Shown here: positions 30,861 through 39,159 of the stretch, one piece after another
Layout of the letters: each line of letters starts with the position of its first letter
Position numbering within the stretch: the first letter of the stretch is position 1
DNA from: a virus
Strand: one strand, 5' to 3'
IMG/VR virus record: IMGVR_UViG_3300021589_000001
Coordinates: 1-49,015 of that record
DNA: 49,015 nt
Position numbers and translations under genes: made by a program
The notes under the pieces: model-generated
Told to the model about the DNA's origin: nothing
Databases searched by the model: none
The model's input: only the letters and a program-made list of their open reading frames with translations

Positions 30861-33587
30861 ATGAGGATAGACTTGTTTAGTTGGACACGGATTCTTTCGC
30901 ACCCGGACGTCCTGAAGAAGGAGACGGATGCAGGGCTTAGGTTAGCACATGCACTAGCACATGCCTGGTGGAGGCACAAGGATAAACGTCCCGAGGGTAT
31001 GACGGAGGAGGACGTACGCAGGTATTATGAGTTGGTTGTGGCTGAGATGAAGAGGCGGGGGATGAAGTATACGGAGCTTGGGGCCCCGGTGTACAGTGTG
31101 AGGGACAAACCACTGGGTGAGCCAGTGACACTGGACGAGTTGTATGAGTACTATGCTGAGCCCATAGTGTTGAGGGAAGGTGTAGTGAAGGTCGTCGGTG
31201 GCATTCCTAACTGGGGTGCAAGCAAGGGGGACATCGACATCATGATAGATATGCCGGACGACACCCCTGAGTCCATCCTCCACCCCATACGCTTCCGCCT
31301 TGGCCGTGCCCTACCGCCCGAGCTCAGTTGGCGCATCCAGTTCCTCGACCCAAGTAACCAGCACCTCATGGGTCCCTTTACCAACCACGCTACACTCTAT
31401 GACCTCGTCCTCATTCCACACCACCGGTTCGTAGAGATGGCTGGCCACATCGAGTTGTTTAAATTTGTTCCTGTACCTAAAACGAGTGTTGGGTACCATG
31501 AGGGTGAGGTCACAGAGGTTGAGCAGGTGGTTGCGAGGTTCAAGCCTGAGGACTACCCACTGGCCCTGGAGAAAAAGTATGATGGGTTAGTTGTGGAGTG
31601 GCATAAGAAGGGAGACAAAATAGTTGCATATACTGACTCGGGCAAGCGATGTGAGCATAGATTCCCGAGACTTATGAAGTCTCTGAGAGAGCATCCATGC
31701 CCGGAGTTGTTGCTGATGACTGAGACAGAGGGCTGGAAGGACGGAGAGCACATGGGTAGGGAAGAGATTGCGGGTTACGTGAACCAGAGAGGGGTACCTG
31801 ATGACAGATATGTAGTCGCAAATGTATGGGATGTATTGTGGTGTAAGTTGCCTGAGAGACACCATGACTTGCAGCCGGAGGGTGATGTCCATGAGTGGCC
31901 GTTGGAGCAGAGGATTAGGTTGCGGAGTGTAGTGGCTAAGTTGGGTGGGTGGCAGGAGACGGATGAGGTTCCAAAGCCAGGGTGGAATAATGTGCCGAGT
32001 CATATCTTGGAGAAGTTGGATGTAGGTAAGTTGAAGGAGTTGCTTACCAAGATTAGGAATTTGCCTGGTAGTGAGGGTGTGATGATTAAGAGTGTTAGGG
32101 ACATATTCCCCTTAACAGGGCATATTGCGAGCTGGGTGAAGTATAAGAAGAGTGCAGATTTGCATGTGGTGGTGTTGAAGAGGAATCCAACGAGGACGGA
32201 GGGTGTGTACAATTATACGGTGGGACTGTTGGCAGAGAAGGGGATGCCTCATACTGAGCAGATGGTGCTAGGCAAAACAAAAGCTTGGGTTATGAATGTT
32301 GGAAAGACGAACAATATTGCGAGGCGTTTTGATAGGGGGACAATACTCACGGTGATACCTCATACATTGTTCCAGTATCCTGATGGTAGGGTGACTGTGT
32401 ATGAGTGTCCAGTGTATGAGGCGAGGCCGGACCAGACGTTGCCGGATACGGTGGAGGAGGCCGTAGAGATTGCGAAGAAGGCAGGGATACTGAGGAAGAA
32501 AGCGCGGGCGGCCGGGGCGTTGAGGTATGTGTTGCAATTGCATGCGCGGGGGAAAAGTATTCATGGTGACTTGAGGTTGGAGAAAACACCTGGTGGGCCA
32601 CTGGAGGGCTGGACACTGAATTTGGATGAGGGCAAGATTGAGGAGCCGGTGCGGACGTTGAAGGATATTCGGAAGATTGAGAAACAATGGGCTAGGTATC
32701 TGGAGCCGTTGGATGAGCCAGGGCACCAGATATTGGCTGAGTCTAAGAAGGATGAGCCCCATGAGTGGTTGGAAGTGGACAACCGGGTGGACCCGCCGGG
32801 TGGTGTCATTGCGACGAAGAACTGGCCTGGGGTCATGATTATTGTGGATAAGGGCACGTATGAGAGAGGTGCTCAGAAGCCATATTACAGGGAGTGGTTC
32901 TTCCATGGTAAGAAGTTAAAGGGCAGGTATGTCGCGAGGTTACTTCATTTGAGGGGAGAGCCGGTGTGGATGTTTTGGAAGACGAAGACTGAGGAACCGT
33001 ATGTGTTGAGCACCCGGGCTATACGCGAGGGATGGTTCCCGAAGGAGGGGAGTGCACTGCCGAAGGAGTTAGAGAAACAGGTTCCGGAGGAACTTAGGTA
33101 TTGGGAGGTGAGTGGTAAGGAGAGGGATGAGCGGAGACGGAAGTTGAGGAGGTTGTGGTTGAAGAAGTTTGCTGCGAATCGGTGGTTGCTGCAGTACCAA
33201 TGGTGGCGAGGCCAGGTTGTTAAGAGGCGAGGACCTACGAAGGATGAGTACATATTTAGGGCGATATTCGGGGACACAGGAGAGGTGAAAGAGTGGCATA
33301 TGACTAAGGACCCGAGAAGAGGGGCAGTTCCAGGAGTATTTAAGAAGGAGAAGTATGATGAGTTCTGGGACATAGGTGAGGAAACGATTGCAGTGCCACC
33401 GGGTACGAAGTACAACCCAACGAAGGCAACGCCGTCCTATCTGATGACTTTGGACTCAGGAAAGTTGAGTGTGTTGCAGGATGAGCCCCTGGTGGTGAAG
33501 TATAGGTTGGGACCTAAGGAGGTGTTTGTGGCGACGAGGACAGGGCCAGAGGAGAAGGTATGGGAGTGTGAGATTGCGCCCCAGTGA
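30861..33587 (+). CDS. Nucleotidyltransferase - ATP-dependent ligase - 3'-phosphoesterase fusion
   Basis: 908 residues with three enzymatic parts. (1) KVVGGIPNWGASKGDIDIMI (111-129) is a pol-beta-type nucleotidyltransferase motif (GG ... S-x-x-D-x-D), followed by GPFTNHATLYDLVLIP. (2) An ATP-dependent DNA ligase core: EKKYDG with Lys239, VANVWDVLW, EGVMIK (405-410) and WVKYKK (425-430), then an OB-like region. (3) From ~545 a LigD-type phosphoesterase: YVLQLHARGKSIHGDLRLE, then GVIATKNWPGVMIIVDKGTY and LKGRYVARLLHL. A helical C-terminus of ~180 residues (WWRGQVVKRRGPTKDEY) is not recognised. It would polish and seal DNA ends. It sits between fibre genes and the prohead protease, unusual for a repair enzyme. 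Confidence 0.75.
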   Translation: MRIDLFSWTRILSHPDVLKKETDAGLRLAHALAHAWWRHKDKRPEGMTEEDVRRYYELVVAEMKRRGMKYTELGAPVYSVRDKPLGEPVTLDELYEYYAEPIVLREGVVKVVGGIPNWGASKGDIDIMIDMPDDTPESILHPIRFRLGRALPPELSWRIQFLDPSNQHLMGPFTNHATLYDLVLIPHHRFVEMAGHIELFKFVPVPKTSVGYHEGEVTEVEQVVARFKPEDYPLALEKKYDGLVVEWHKKGDKIVAYTDSGKRCEHRFPRLMKSLREHPCPELLLMTETEGWKDGEHMGREEIAGYVNQRGVPDDRYVVANVWDVLWCKLPERHHDLQPEGDVHEWPLEQRIRLRSVVAKLGGWQETDEVPKPGWNNVPSHILEKLDVGKLKELLTKIRNLPGSEGVMIKSVRDIFPLTGHIASWVKYKKSADLHVVVLKRNPTRTEGVYNYTVGLLAEKGMPHTEQMVLGKTKAWVMNVGKTNNIARRFDRGTILTVIPHTLFQYPDGRVTVYECPVYEARPDQTLPDTVEEAVEIAKKAGILRKKARAAGALRYVLQLHARGKSIHGDLRLEKTPGGPLEGWTLNLDEGKIEEPVRTLKDIRKIEKQWARYLEPLDEPGHQILAESKKDEPHEWLEVDNRVDPPGGVIATKNWPGVMIIVDKGTYERGAQKPYYREWFFHGKKLKGRYVARLLHLRGEPVWMFWKTKTEEPYVLSTRAIREGWFPKEGSALPKELEKQVPEELRYWEVSGKERDERRRKLRRLWLKKFAANRWLLQYQWWRGQVVKRRGPTKDEYIFRAIFGDTGEVKEWHMTKDPRRGAVPGVFKKEKYDEFWDIGEETIAVPPGTKYNPTKATPSYLMTLDSGKLSVLQDEPLVVKYRLGPKEVFVATRTGPEEKVWECEIAPQ

Positions 33588-33624
33588 ATTCGGTGAAGCG
33601 AGCTAACTGGGTGTCGCCGTTCAA

Positions 33625-33646
33625 GCAAGGATATTAAAGGACCTTA
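33625..33646 (+). promoter_or_regulatory. 22-bp promoter-type element, prohead operon copy
   Basis: GCAA then GGATATTAAAGGACCTTA, 21 of 22 identical to the queD copy. TATAGTTGAAAA follows at the same distance as TATAATTGAAAA in the queD leader. It would start a separate transcript for the capsid-tail genes. Confidence 0.65.
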
Positions 33647-33737
33647 GTGTACAGATTGTTATAGTTGAAAATGTAATCTGCGTAAACAAATTGAACAAAT
33701 TCAACTTTGTTGACCACGGCTGTTTTAGCCACAATGC

Positions 33738-33866
33738 TCCATTCCCCCCTGATTAGATAGGGGGTGTGGGCCGAATGGGTGCGATTGGGTGCACTGGTTG
33801 CGACCCACGTCCCGCTACCTAATCACCCAGAATCTCTGGGGGTCGTCGGGCGTAGAATAAATACTC
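33738..33866 (-). ncRNA. Structured RNA candidate 2
   Basis: Minus strand, opposite to the surrounding genes. After the promoter (33892-33875) comes the leader TATTTATTCTACGCCC, the same as in RNA candidate 1. A hairpin CCCAGA/TCTGGG (33826-33840) is followed by an 11-bp stem between 33815-33825 and 33750-33760 with one G-U wobble; on the plus strand this would be a C-A mismatch, which fixes the RNA strand. GTGGG/CCCAC pairs inside it, and C/G runs (33839-33844 with 33744-33749) can close the whole. It shares promoter, leader and general fold, not primary sequence, with candidate 1. Confidence 0.6.
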
Positions 33867-33874
33867 TCACTACA

Positions 33875-33892
33875 TATTAATAAGTTTTGTAA
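33875..33892 (-). promoter_or_regulatory. Promoter of RNA candidate 2
   Basis: Minus strand TTACAAAACTTATTAATA, followed 20 bases on by TATTTATTCTACGCCC. It is one of the best matches to the genome's BRE/TATA consensus. Confidence 0.6.
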
Positions 33893-33972
33893 CATCGATG
33901 AACCATAAAGCCCCTGGGTATGCGTAACAAAAAGTTCTTTATGAATCTATTGTAATCTATATCTGAGGTACC

Positions 33973-35103
33973 ATGGTGGAATTTAACGCGGTTCATAAGA
34001 GTGATGTGAAGGTTGCAGACGAGACCCTTGTGGTATCAGGGCCACTGCTCAAGCCAGGGACGTTCACAACGGCGGACAGGCAGACGCTGACATTCACGAA
34101 AGACGCAATCAAACGGATATACGATAAAATCGACAGCAATATGCCATTTGTCATCACGCATAGTGGTGACAAGATAGTTGGCTATGCCACGAAGTTTTCA
34201 TTGACACCTTCAGGTGAGATATATTACCAAGGCTATGTGTTCGATGACAAGGATAAGGTACTGAAGGAGGGATATGACAGTGTATCCGGAGAGTTTGATG
34301 TGGTGATGGATGGGAGTGTTGTCACGGATGGTACCCTTGAGAGAATAGCATTTGTGAAGGTGCCCGCGGTTACGGGTGCTGATGTAGAAAAAGCTAAGGA
34401 GGTGATGATGGAAGGTATGGGTGAGCAAGAGAACGAGGTTGATGTGCCTCGTGTAGTTGAAGAAGTGTTGGAAGAAGTAGTGGAGCTGGAGAAGCCGACG
34501 TTCAATGAGTTTCTGAAGGCAGTCAGAGATAGGTTGAAGAAGAAGGGCCTAAATCCGATACAAGTAAATACGGTGGTGTCAGTACTGAAGACACTGATAA
34601 AGGTGCCGTATCCATATCCGTATCCGAAAGCAAAGGCTGAGGGAGAACGACCTACGATGCAGGAGTGGTTGAAGATGTTGAAGGATAAGTTGGCGGACAA
34701 GGACTTGGATAGGGCGACTATCACAAAGGTAGTCAAGGTGATGTCGGACATGATGAAGACACCGTATCCGTATCCGTACCCACAGGCTAAGGGTGAGGGT
34801 ACACTGGAAGAGTTCAGTGCGCTGCAGGACGAGTTGGAGGATGTTAAGGAGAAGTTGATGGAGTACAGGAAGAAGGAGCTGGAGGGACTGAAGAACGAGG
34901 TGAAGGAGCTGGGACTGGATGCCGAAGGTATGGTGAAAGATATGGATGTGGAGGATGCGATAACGTTCTTGGGTAAGGTCAAGGAGGGTGTTGCGTTGAG
35001 TAAGCCGGAGAGTTCAGCAGAGAAAGTAAGGATTGGTGGTACGAGTGTTGCACAGGAAGTGCTGGATGAATTGGGACTCGGTGAAGAGGTAGAAATAGAA
35101 TAG
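33973..35103 (+). CDS. Prohead protease/scaffold fusion with PYPYPYP repeats
   Basis: 376 residues. The N-terminal ~150 look like a phage maturation protease: PFVITHSGDKIVGYAT (catalytic His region) and YDSVSGEFDVV (Ser in the SxEF motif). The rest is a scaffold: charged helices and two tandem units (FNEFLKAVRDRLKKKGLNP ... LIKVPYPYPYPKAKAEGE and MQEWLKMLKDKLADKDLDR ... MMKTPYPYPYPQAKGEGT), then a coiled coil (LQDELEDVKEKLMEYRKKE). It would guide capsid assembly, then cleave scaffold and capsid protein. The start ATG 33973 follows TGAGGT. Directly followed by capsid genes. Confidence 0.75.
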   Translation: MVEFNAVHKSDVKVADETLVVSGPLLKPGTFTTADRQTLTFTKDAIKRIYDKIDSNMPFVITHSGDKIVGYATKFSLTPSGEIYYQGYVFDDKDKVLKEGYDSVSGEFDVVMDGSVVTDGTLERIAFVKVPAVTGADVEKAKEVMMEGMGEQENEVDVPRVVEEVLEEVVELEKPTFNEFLKAVRDRLKKKGLNPIQVNTVVSVLKTLIKVPYPYPYPKAKAEGERPTMQEWLKMLKDKLADKDLDRATITKVVKVMSDMMKTPYPYPYPQAKGEGTLEEFSALQDELEDVKEKLMEYRKKELEGLKNEVKELGLDAEGMVKDMDVEDAITFLGKVKEGVALSKPESSAEKVRIGGTSVAQEVLDELGLGEEVEIE

Positions 35104-35116
35104 GAGGTGATGAGAT

Positions 35117-35545
35117 ATGAGTTTGGAGTTGGATGCATTGGTAGAGGCTTTTGAGTCGGAGGACGCACTGGACGATTCTGGTTACGTCATGACATTCGGG
35201 AGTGCGGCAGGTAAGGTGAAGAAGGCAGGGGCATCGGATGTGATACTTGGGTTTGCATTTGCAAGCACTAAGAACCCGATAACTGGGACAGCAGAGGCAA
35301 ACAAGATGGTGGGTATCGTGAAGCCACGGAGAGGGATTGTGATGAGGTTGAAGGTGACACCTGCTGCAAATAGAGATACGGCAATCGCGATAGGTGACGA
35401 AGTAGTAGTAGACGATGTGGCAGCAGGTACAATATGCCAAGTGACTGACTCAGCTGGGCCCCGTGTAGGCTATGCACGGGAGGCACTGGCAGCGGATGCA
35501 GACCCTGCAGATGGGAAGATAGAGGTAGAAATAAATGCAGAATAA
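35117..35545 (+). CDS. Capsid decoration (head fibre/cement) protein
   Basis: 142 residues. DSGYVMTFGSAAGKVKKAG, DVILGFAFASTKNP, GIVKPRRGIVMRLKV and GDEVVVDDVAAGTI resemble DUF2190/decoration-type beta-barrel proteins that cap the HK97 shell. The position between protease and major capsid protein is standard. AGGAGGTGATG precedes the ATG. Confidence 0.65.
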   Translation: MSLELDALVEAFESEDALDDSGYVMTFGSAAGKVKKAGASDVILGFAFASTKNPITGTAEANKMVGIVKPRRGIVMRLKVTPAANRDTAIAIGDEVVVDDVAAGTICQVTDSAGPRVGYAREALAADADPADGKIEVEINAE

Positions 35546-35557
35546 GGAGGTGAGAGT

Positions 35558-36430
35558 ATGAAGATAAAGTTGAGTAGTGGTGTGACGACATCGGATAAGA
35601 ACATTGTGAAGAGGGACATAATAAAGAAGGTGGTATACAAGAAGGCTGAGGAGATGTTGGTGGGAAAGAATGCGATTCCTCTGGAGAGCAGTGATGCTTT
35701 GGACCTGAAGTTCGTGTTGCCAAAGGAAACGGTGATTGAGGCTGAAAAGACTACAGAGGGTGCTCGGAAAAAGCGGAAGAGACTGGAATGGTTCGAGGTG
35801 GCACAGTATTTGGAGAAGTATCAGGTAGAGGTCCTCATCACAGATGAAGCCAAAGCACGTCAACTCGAGAAGCTGCAGACCCGCAAGTCCTTGGATGCAG
35901 CATCTCGTGGTATGGCCATTGCGAAGGACAAAGACATATTTACGGTGTTGTCTGCAGGAGCTGGGAAGTCACAGGCAGCTACTGCGTGTTGGGATGCAGA
36001 TGGTGCTGACCCAGTAGGGGACATAGCCAAGGCCATAGCGTATATAATGGATAACACGGTACTGTTGGAAACAGAGCTCAAGAGTATCAACGTGTTTTAT
36101 CCTGCGTGTCTCTTCGCGCACTTGACAAAGCTCACAGAGATTGAGAACATACACCGAAGTGTCATTGATTACATGAAGGCGCAGTGGGGCATTGGGTTCT
36201 ACCCAACTAGGCAGTTGGATGACGATGCCCTGGTGGTTGTGAATAGTCCAGAAACTGCATTCCACTATACATATACGGGTGCTGATGTGCCGACGAGTGA
36301 GGAAGAGAGGATACCTGGTGTCGGAGACAGTTACCTGATAACGCAGTACTTCAAGACATTCATCATGCCGGAGTCGGAGGGCGGTACAACGAATAAGAGG
36401 ATATACAAGATAACAAACGTAGTGACATAA
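35558..36430 (+). CDS. Major capsid protein (HK97 fold, probable)
   Basis: 290 residues. Order and size fit an HK97-type shell protein: an N-terminal helix (VVYKKAEEMLVGKNAIP), an extended loop with KETVIEAEKTTEG (E-loop), WFEVAQYLEKYQVEVLIT, AAS...MAIAKDKDIFTVLSAGAGK (P-domain helix), and VDYMKAQWGIGFYPTRQL then TFIMPESEGG near the end. Assignment is by position and secondary-structure pattern rather than a strict motif. AAGGAGGTGAG precedes the ATG. Confidence 0.75.
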   Translation: MKIKLSSGVTTSDKNIVKRDIIKKVVYKKAEEMLVGKNAIPLESSDALDLKFVLPKETVIEAEKTTEGARKKRKRLEWFEVAQYLEKYQVEVLITDEAKARQLEKLQTRKSLDAASRGMAIAKDKDIFTVLSAGAGKSQAATACWDADGADPVGDIAKAIAYIMDNTVLLETELKSINVFYPACLFAHLTKLTEIENIHRSVIDYMKAQWGIGFYPTRQLDDDALVVVNSPETAFHYTYTGADVPTSEEERIPGVGDSYLITQYFKTFIMPESEGGTTNKRIYKITNVVT

Positions 36431-36433
36431 GCC

Positions 36434-36817
36434 ATGGCAATAGCCCCCGAGGACTACGTTCTGCAGGTTCGTAGAGAATTAGCTGAGGCTACAGAGGACT
36501 TGTTGAGTGATGAGACGATAGTACAGCAACTAAAGAAGGCGGCTAAGGTTCTGGAGCCATACGAAGCGGATGAGGACATCAAAGTTCAGGGCATTATCGC
36601 CCTGGGCACCTATTTTTCGTATGTTGCGTATACCTCGATGGCAGAGAGGGCACTGGGTGCTGTTCCAGCAACGAGTGAGTTGAGGGTCAAAGAACTCAAG
36701 AAGATTGCACATATGATTATCTCGCAGTTCGCCCCAGTCGACGAAGAGTTGAGATTTAAGGAAGTGGAGTTGCAAGGTTGGGGCGTTGAGTTAAGGGAGT
36801 CGGTGCTGAGTGAATGA
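36434..36817 (+). CDS. Head-tail connector (gp6-like, probable)
   Basis: 127 residues, nearly all helical (DYVLQVRRELAEATEDLLSD, IVQQLKKAAKVLEPYEADE, IIALGTYFSYVAYTSMAER), as in HK97 gp6/SPP1 gp15 adaptor proteins placed right after the capsid gene. It starts three bases after the capsid stop (TAAGCCATG) without a clear ribosome site, so coupled translation is likely. Confidence 0.6.
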   Translation: MAIAPEDYVLQVRRELAEATEDLLSDETIVQQLKKAAKVLEPYEADEDIKVQGIIALGTYFSYVAYTSMAERALGAVPATSELRVKELKKIAHMIISQFAPVDEELRFKEVELQGWGVELRESVLSE

Positions 36818-37323
36818 CTTGGGTGAATGTTGAGGTGAAGAGGATAAGGATTCCAAGGTTTGTGGAGAAGTTACCTAACAATGTAGTGCAGGCCTTTATG
36901 GGACGTCCAGCGTATAGGATTCAAAGGTCCATTGGCGAACGCTTTCGCATGTGGTGGAGGCGTACAGCCCCGGCGTACTTTGATGTGAGACGTAGGCTTG
37001 GTTTGCCAGTGACACATCAGTGGGAGAAGGCATTGACGTATAAGGTGGAGCCCAGGGCAGTAAAATTTGAGGTCCAGCCGTGTTTGGGCCGTGACGGCTT
37101 CAACTATGTGTTATCACTGATGTACGGGCGTAAGGGTATTGATGGAAAGCACTACGTGATGAAATTTGATAGGTTGGTCCAGGGCGGTAAGGTACGTGGT
37201 ACAACGAGTAGGACGTTTGATGACATGATGAAAGCGGCGAGGAGGTACTTTGAGGAGAACATCGGGGCCTGGAGTAAGGTGATTATGGATAGGGCGATAA
37301 GAATTGCGAAGAGAGGTGCGTAG
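36814..37323 (+). CDS. Neck protein (HK97 gp10-like, probable)
   Basis: 169 residues. A basic region (SIGERFRMWWRRTAPAYFD) and a mixed alpha/beta body ending in a helix (MKAARRYFEENIGAW). Fits the minor tail or neck proteins that join head and tail. Overlaps the upstream gene by four bases. Role inferred mainly from position. Confidence 0.55.
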   Translation: MTWVNVEVKRIRIPRFVEKLPNNVVQAFMGRPAYRIQRSIGERFRMWWRRTAPAYFDVRRRLGLPVTHQWEKALTYKVEPRAVKFEVQPCLGRDGFNYVLSLMYGRKGIDGKHYVMKFDRLVQGGKVRGTTSRTFDDMMKAARRYFEENIGAWSKVIMDRAIRIAKRGA

Positions 37324-37325
37324 CT

Positions 37326-37667
37326 TTGATTGAGAAGATTGTGCAGGCGTTGGAAGGCGAAGGCTTTGTGGTTCATGTGAGACCACAGGAAAAGGTACCA
37401 AGAGGTGAGGTAGTCATTACATTGGAATCCTGTCCGGTGAGTGCAGTGGAATTGCGTTCATATCAGGTGGATTGGACGTATAATGTCACGGTAGTGTTGG
37501 CGGAGGTTGAGGAGATTGAGCAGTGGATGGTGAAGGTACTTAGGGCATTGGAAAAGGTGGATACACCAGAGTTGTTTAGGGTAGAGGATGTAAGGGTAGA
37601 CCTCGAGGGCGGTTTTTATGTTGTTAGTATGAAGTTTGTAGTGAGTGAGATGGTTGATGTAAGTTAG
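37326..37667 (+). CDS. Tail terminator-like protein
   Basis: 113 residues from TTG 37326, two bases after the previous stop, with GAGGTG upstream. IEKIVQALEGEGFVVHVRP, GEVVITLES, QVDWTYNVTVVLAEVEE and GGFYVVSMKFVVSE show the alpha-beta-beta pattern of tail completion/terminator proteins (lambda gpU, HK97 gp10 class). It sits just ahead of the tail tube gene. Confidence 0.6.
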   Translation: MIEKIVQALEGEGFVVHVRPQEKVPRGEVVITLESCPVSAVELRSYQVDWTYNVTVVLAEVEEIEQWMVKVLRALEKVDTPELFRVEDVRVDLEGGFYVVSMKFVVSEMVDVS

Positions 37668-37680
37668 GAGGTGATAAAAC

Positions 37681-38634
37681 ATGGTAATGGGAAGGTATGC
37701 GGCAATTGGGAATGAGGCAACATATGGTACGCCAGCGGCAACAAAGAAGGGTATCAGGGTTCATAGGTTTTCGGTAGAAGTAGACAGGGGCGCTATGTAC
37801 GATGAGTCGATTGAGTCGTATTTCGCAGGTGCTGCGAGTGGTGGGCCTTTGAAAGTCGGCGGTAGACTTGAGATGTCGGTGTACCCACTGATGTGTGGTG
37901 AAGTGCTTATGGCGTTGTTCGGGGAGGACGGATACACATATACGAATAGTAATGATTTGCATACACATGAGTTTACGCTGAGTGACCCATCGCCGGTGAC
38001 GTTAAGGTTAGGAGAGAACAATGTGGAATGGGAACTGGCAGGCTGTGGGTTCACGGGTGCTGAGTTTACGTTTGAGGCCAAGGAGTTTGTGAAGTTCTCG
38101 ACGACATATATAGCGAAGGATATACAGAAGAAGGCGTATGCGGAGCCGACATTTGCGTCGGGGCAACCGTTTGTGTTTTGGAATGCGAGGTTGATGAGTG
38201 ATGGTGTTTCGGTGGACCACGTGGAGAAGGTAACGGTAAGTATAGATAGGTCGCTGAAGGATGATGCATTTGTGTTGGATAGTTTCAAGAGGGATGACCT
38301 GATTGTTGATGGTGTAGGGGAGTTAGGTGGCACGATTACGGTGACGGAGAAGCATCTTGCGGAGCTGGAGAGGGCAATATTTGGACAGTCAGGTGCCACA
38401 AGTATATCGAGTGATAATCCATTGTTTGAGGCTCATCTGCAGGTGCAGTGTGAACAGAAGTGTGGTGGACAGGTGTGTAGTTTGGAATTTGATATACCTG
38501 TAGGTGTGTATGTTGAGGGTAGTTGGGAGATAACTGGTAGGGATTATGCTGCGAGAGAGATACCGTATCGAATACTGGGCAGCGGGTTCTCGGCTACACT
38601 GAAGAATACACAGGGTGAGATTGTACCGGATTGA
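37681..38634 (+). CDS. Major tail tube protein
   Basis: 317 residues. GRYAAIGNEATYGTPA at the start and KVTVSIDRSLKDDAF, GELGGTITVTEKHLAELE further on are typical for tail tube proteins. The length suggests one tube domain plus an added Ig-like or barrel domain (GGQVCSLEFDIPVGVY). TAGGAGGTGAT precedes the ATG. The presence of tube, chaperones and tape measure, and the lack of a sheath gene, indicate a siphovirus-type tail. Confidence 0.7.
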   Translation: MVMGRYAAIGNEATYGTPAATKKGIRVHRFSVEVDRGAMYDESIESYFAGAASGGPLKVGGRLEMSVYPLMCGEVLMALFGEDGYTYTNSNDLHTHEFTLSDPSPVTLRLGENNVEWELAGCGFTGAEFTFEAKEFVKFSTTYIAKDIQKKAYAEPTFASGQPFVFWNARLMSDGVSVDHVEKVTVSIDRSLKDDAFVLDSFKRDDLIVDGVGELGGTITVTEKHLAELERAIFGQSGATSISSDNPLFEAHLQVQCEQKCGGQVCSLEFDIPVGVYVEGSWEITGRDYAAREIPYRILGSGFSATLKNTQGEIVPD

Positions 38635-38657
38635 AATGCGTTGGGAGGTGATAAGCT

Positions 38658-38984
38658 ATGAAGATTAAGACACCGAGTGGTGTGTATGAGGTTAAGCGCC
38701 CGGTGGGTCGTATAGGTGCCAGGCATATGGCGTTGGTAACTAAGCTCATTTCGCAAAGTGGAGTCACACCAGGTGAGGAAGTGGATGCAGCTGCACTGAG
38801 TGAGTTGACAGCAGGAATGTCGAATATCTTTGAGGAGTGGTCCACGGGTGTGTTGAAACACATCCTGGTGAGTGGACCACATGGATATGATGACATGCCG
38901 GGTGAGGACCAGTATGCTGTGTTTCTGGCATTGCTGTCGGAGTTTGAGGTGAAGGACGAGGAATTTTTTCAAGTCGTTGGATAA
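38658..38984 (+). CDS. Tail assembly chaperone G-like
   Basis: 108 residues between tail tube and tape measure genes. SGVYEVKRPVGRIGARHMAL, EEWSTGVLKHILVSG and QYAVFLALLSEF are consistent with small helical chaperones of the tape measure protein. The gene ends ...GAA TTT TTT CAA, a run of six T just before the stop, and a second frame (38971-39156) continues to the tape measure gene. As in lambda G/GT, a portion of ribosomes may change frame here. Confidence 0.65.
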   Translation: MKIKTPSGVYEVKRPVGRIGARHMALVTKLISQSGVTPGEEVDAAALSELTAGMSNIFEEWSTGVLKHILVSGPHGYDDMPGEDQYAVFLALLSEFEVKDEEFFQVVG

Positions 38985-39156
38985 GGAGTTGTTGATATCT
39001 TTGGCTGTAGTGGGTGAGGCCTTTGGGGTACGCCCCTCGGCACTTTTAGAGTGGAATGACCCCGAGGAGTGGGTAGAACGTTTAGCTTTTGATTCATTGT
39101 GTTTGACTGAATTGAGAAAGGTCGAGGAGAAGGAGTTGAAGAAGGTGGCTAGGTGA
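38971..39156 (+). CDS. Tail assembly chaperone T-like, in +1/-2 frame
   Basis: 61 codons, KSLDKELLISLAVVGEAFGV, RPSALLEWNDPEEWVERLAF, ending KKVAR. The pattern AxxFGVxPSxLLxWxDPEEW is that of the T half of tail chaperones. There is no ATG: either ribosomes slip on TTTTTT (a -2 slip or +1 skip joins it to the upstream frame) or they reinitiate at TTG 39001 behind AAGGAG. A simple -1 slip ends within nine codons. Confidence 0.6.
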   Translation, partial: KSLDKELLISLAVVGEAFGVRPSALLEWNDPEEWVERLAFDSLCLTELRKVEEKELKKVAR

Positions 39157-39159
39157 GCT

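Larger units (their letters stand above)
33588..33972. other. 385-bp intergenic region inside the late operon
   Basis: It holds a 22-bp promoter element in plus orientation (33625-33646), a leader with AAACAAATTGAACAAATTC, then RNA candidate 2 on the minus strand with its own promoter (33875-33892). TGAGGTACC precedes the protease ATG. No coding frame supported. Confidence 0.65.

Noticed and set aside
38940-39000. Classical -1 frameshift for the tail chaperones
   Set aside because: The -1 frame after TTTTTT stops within nine codons; the long frame is +1/-2.
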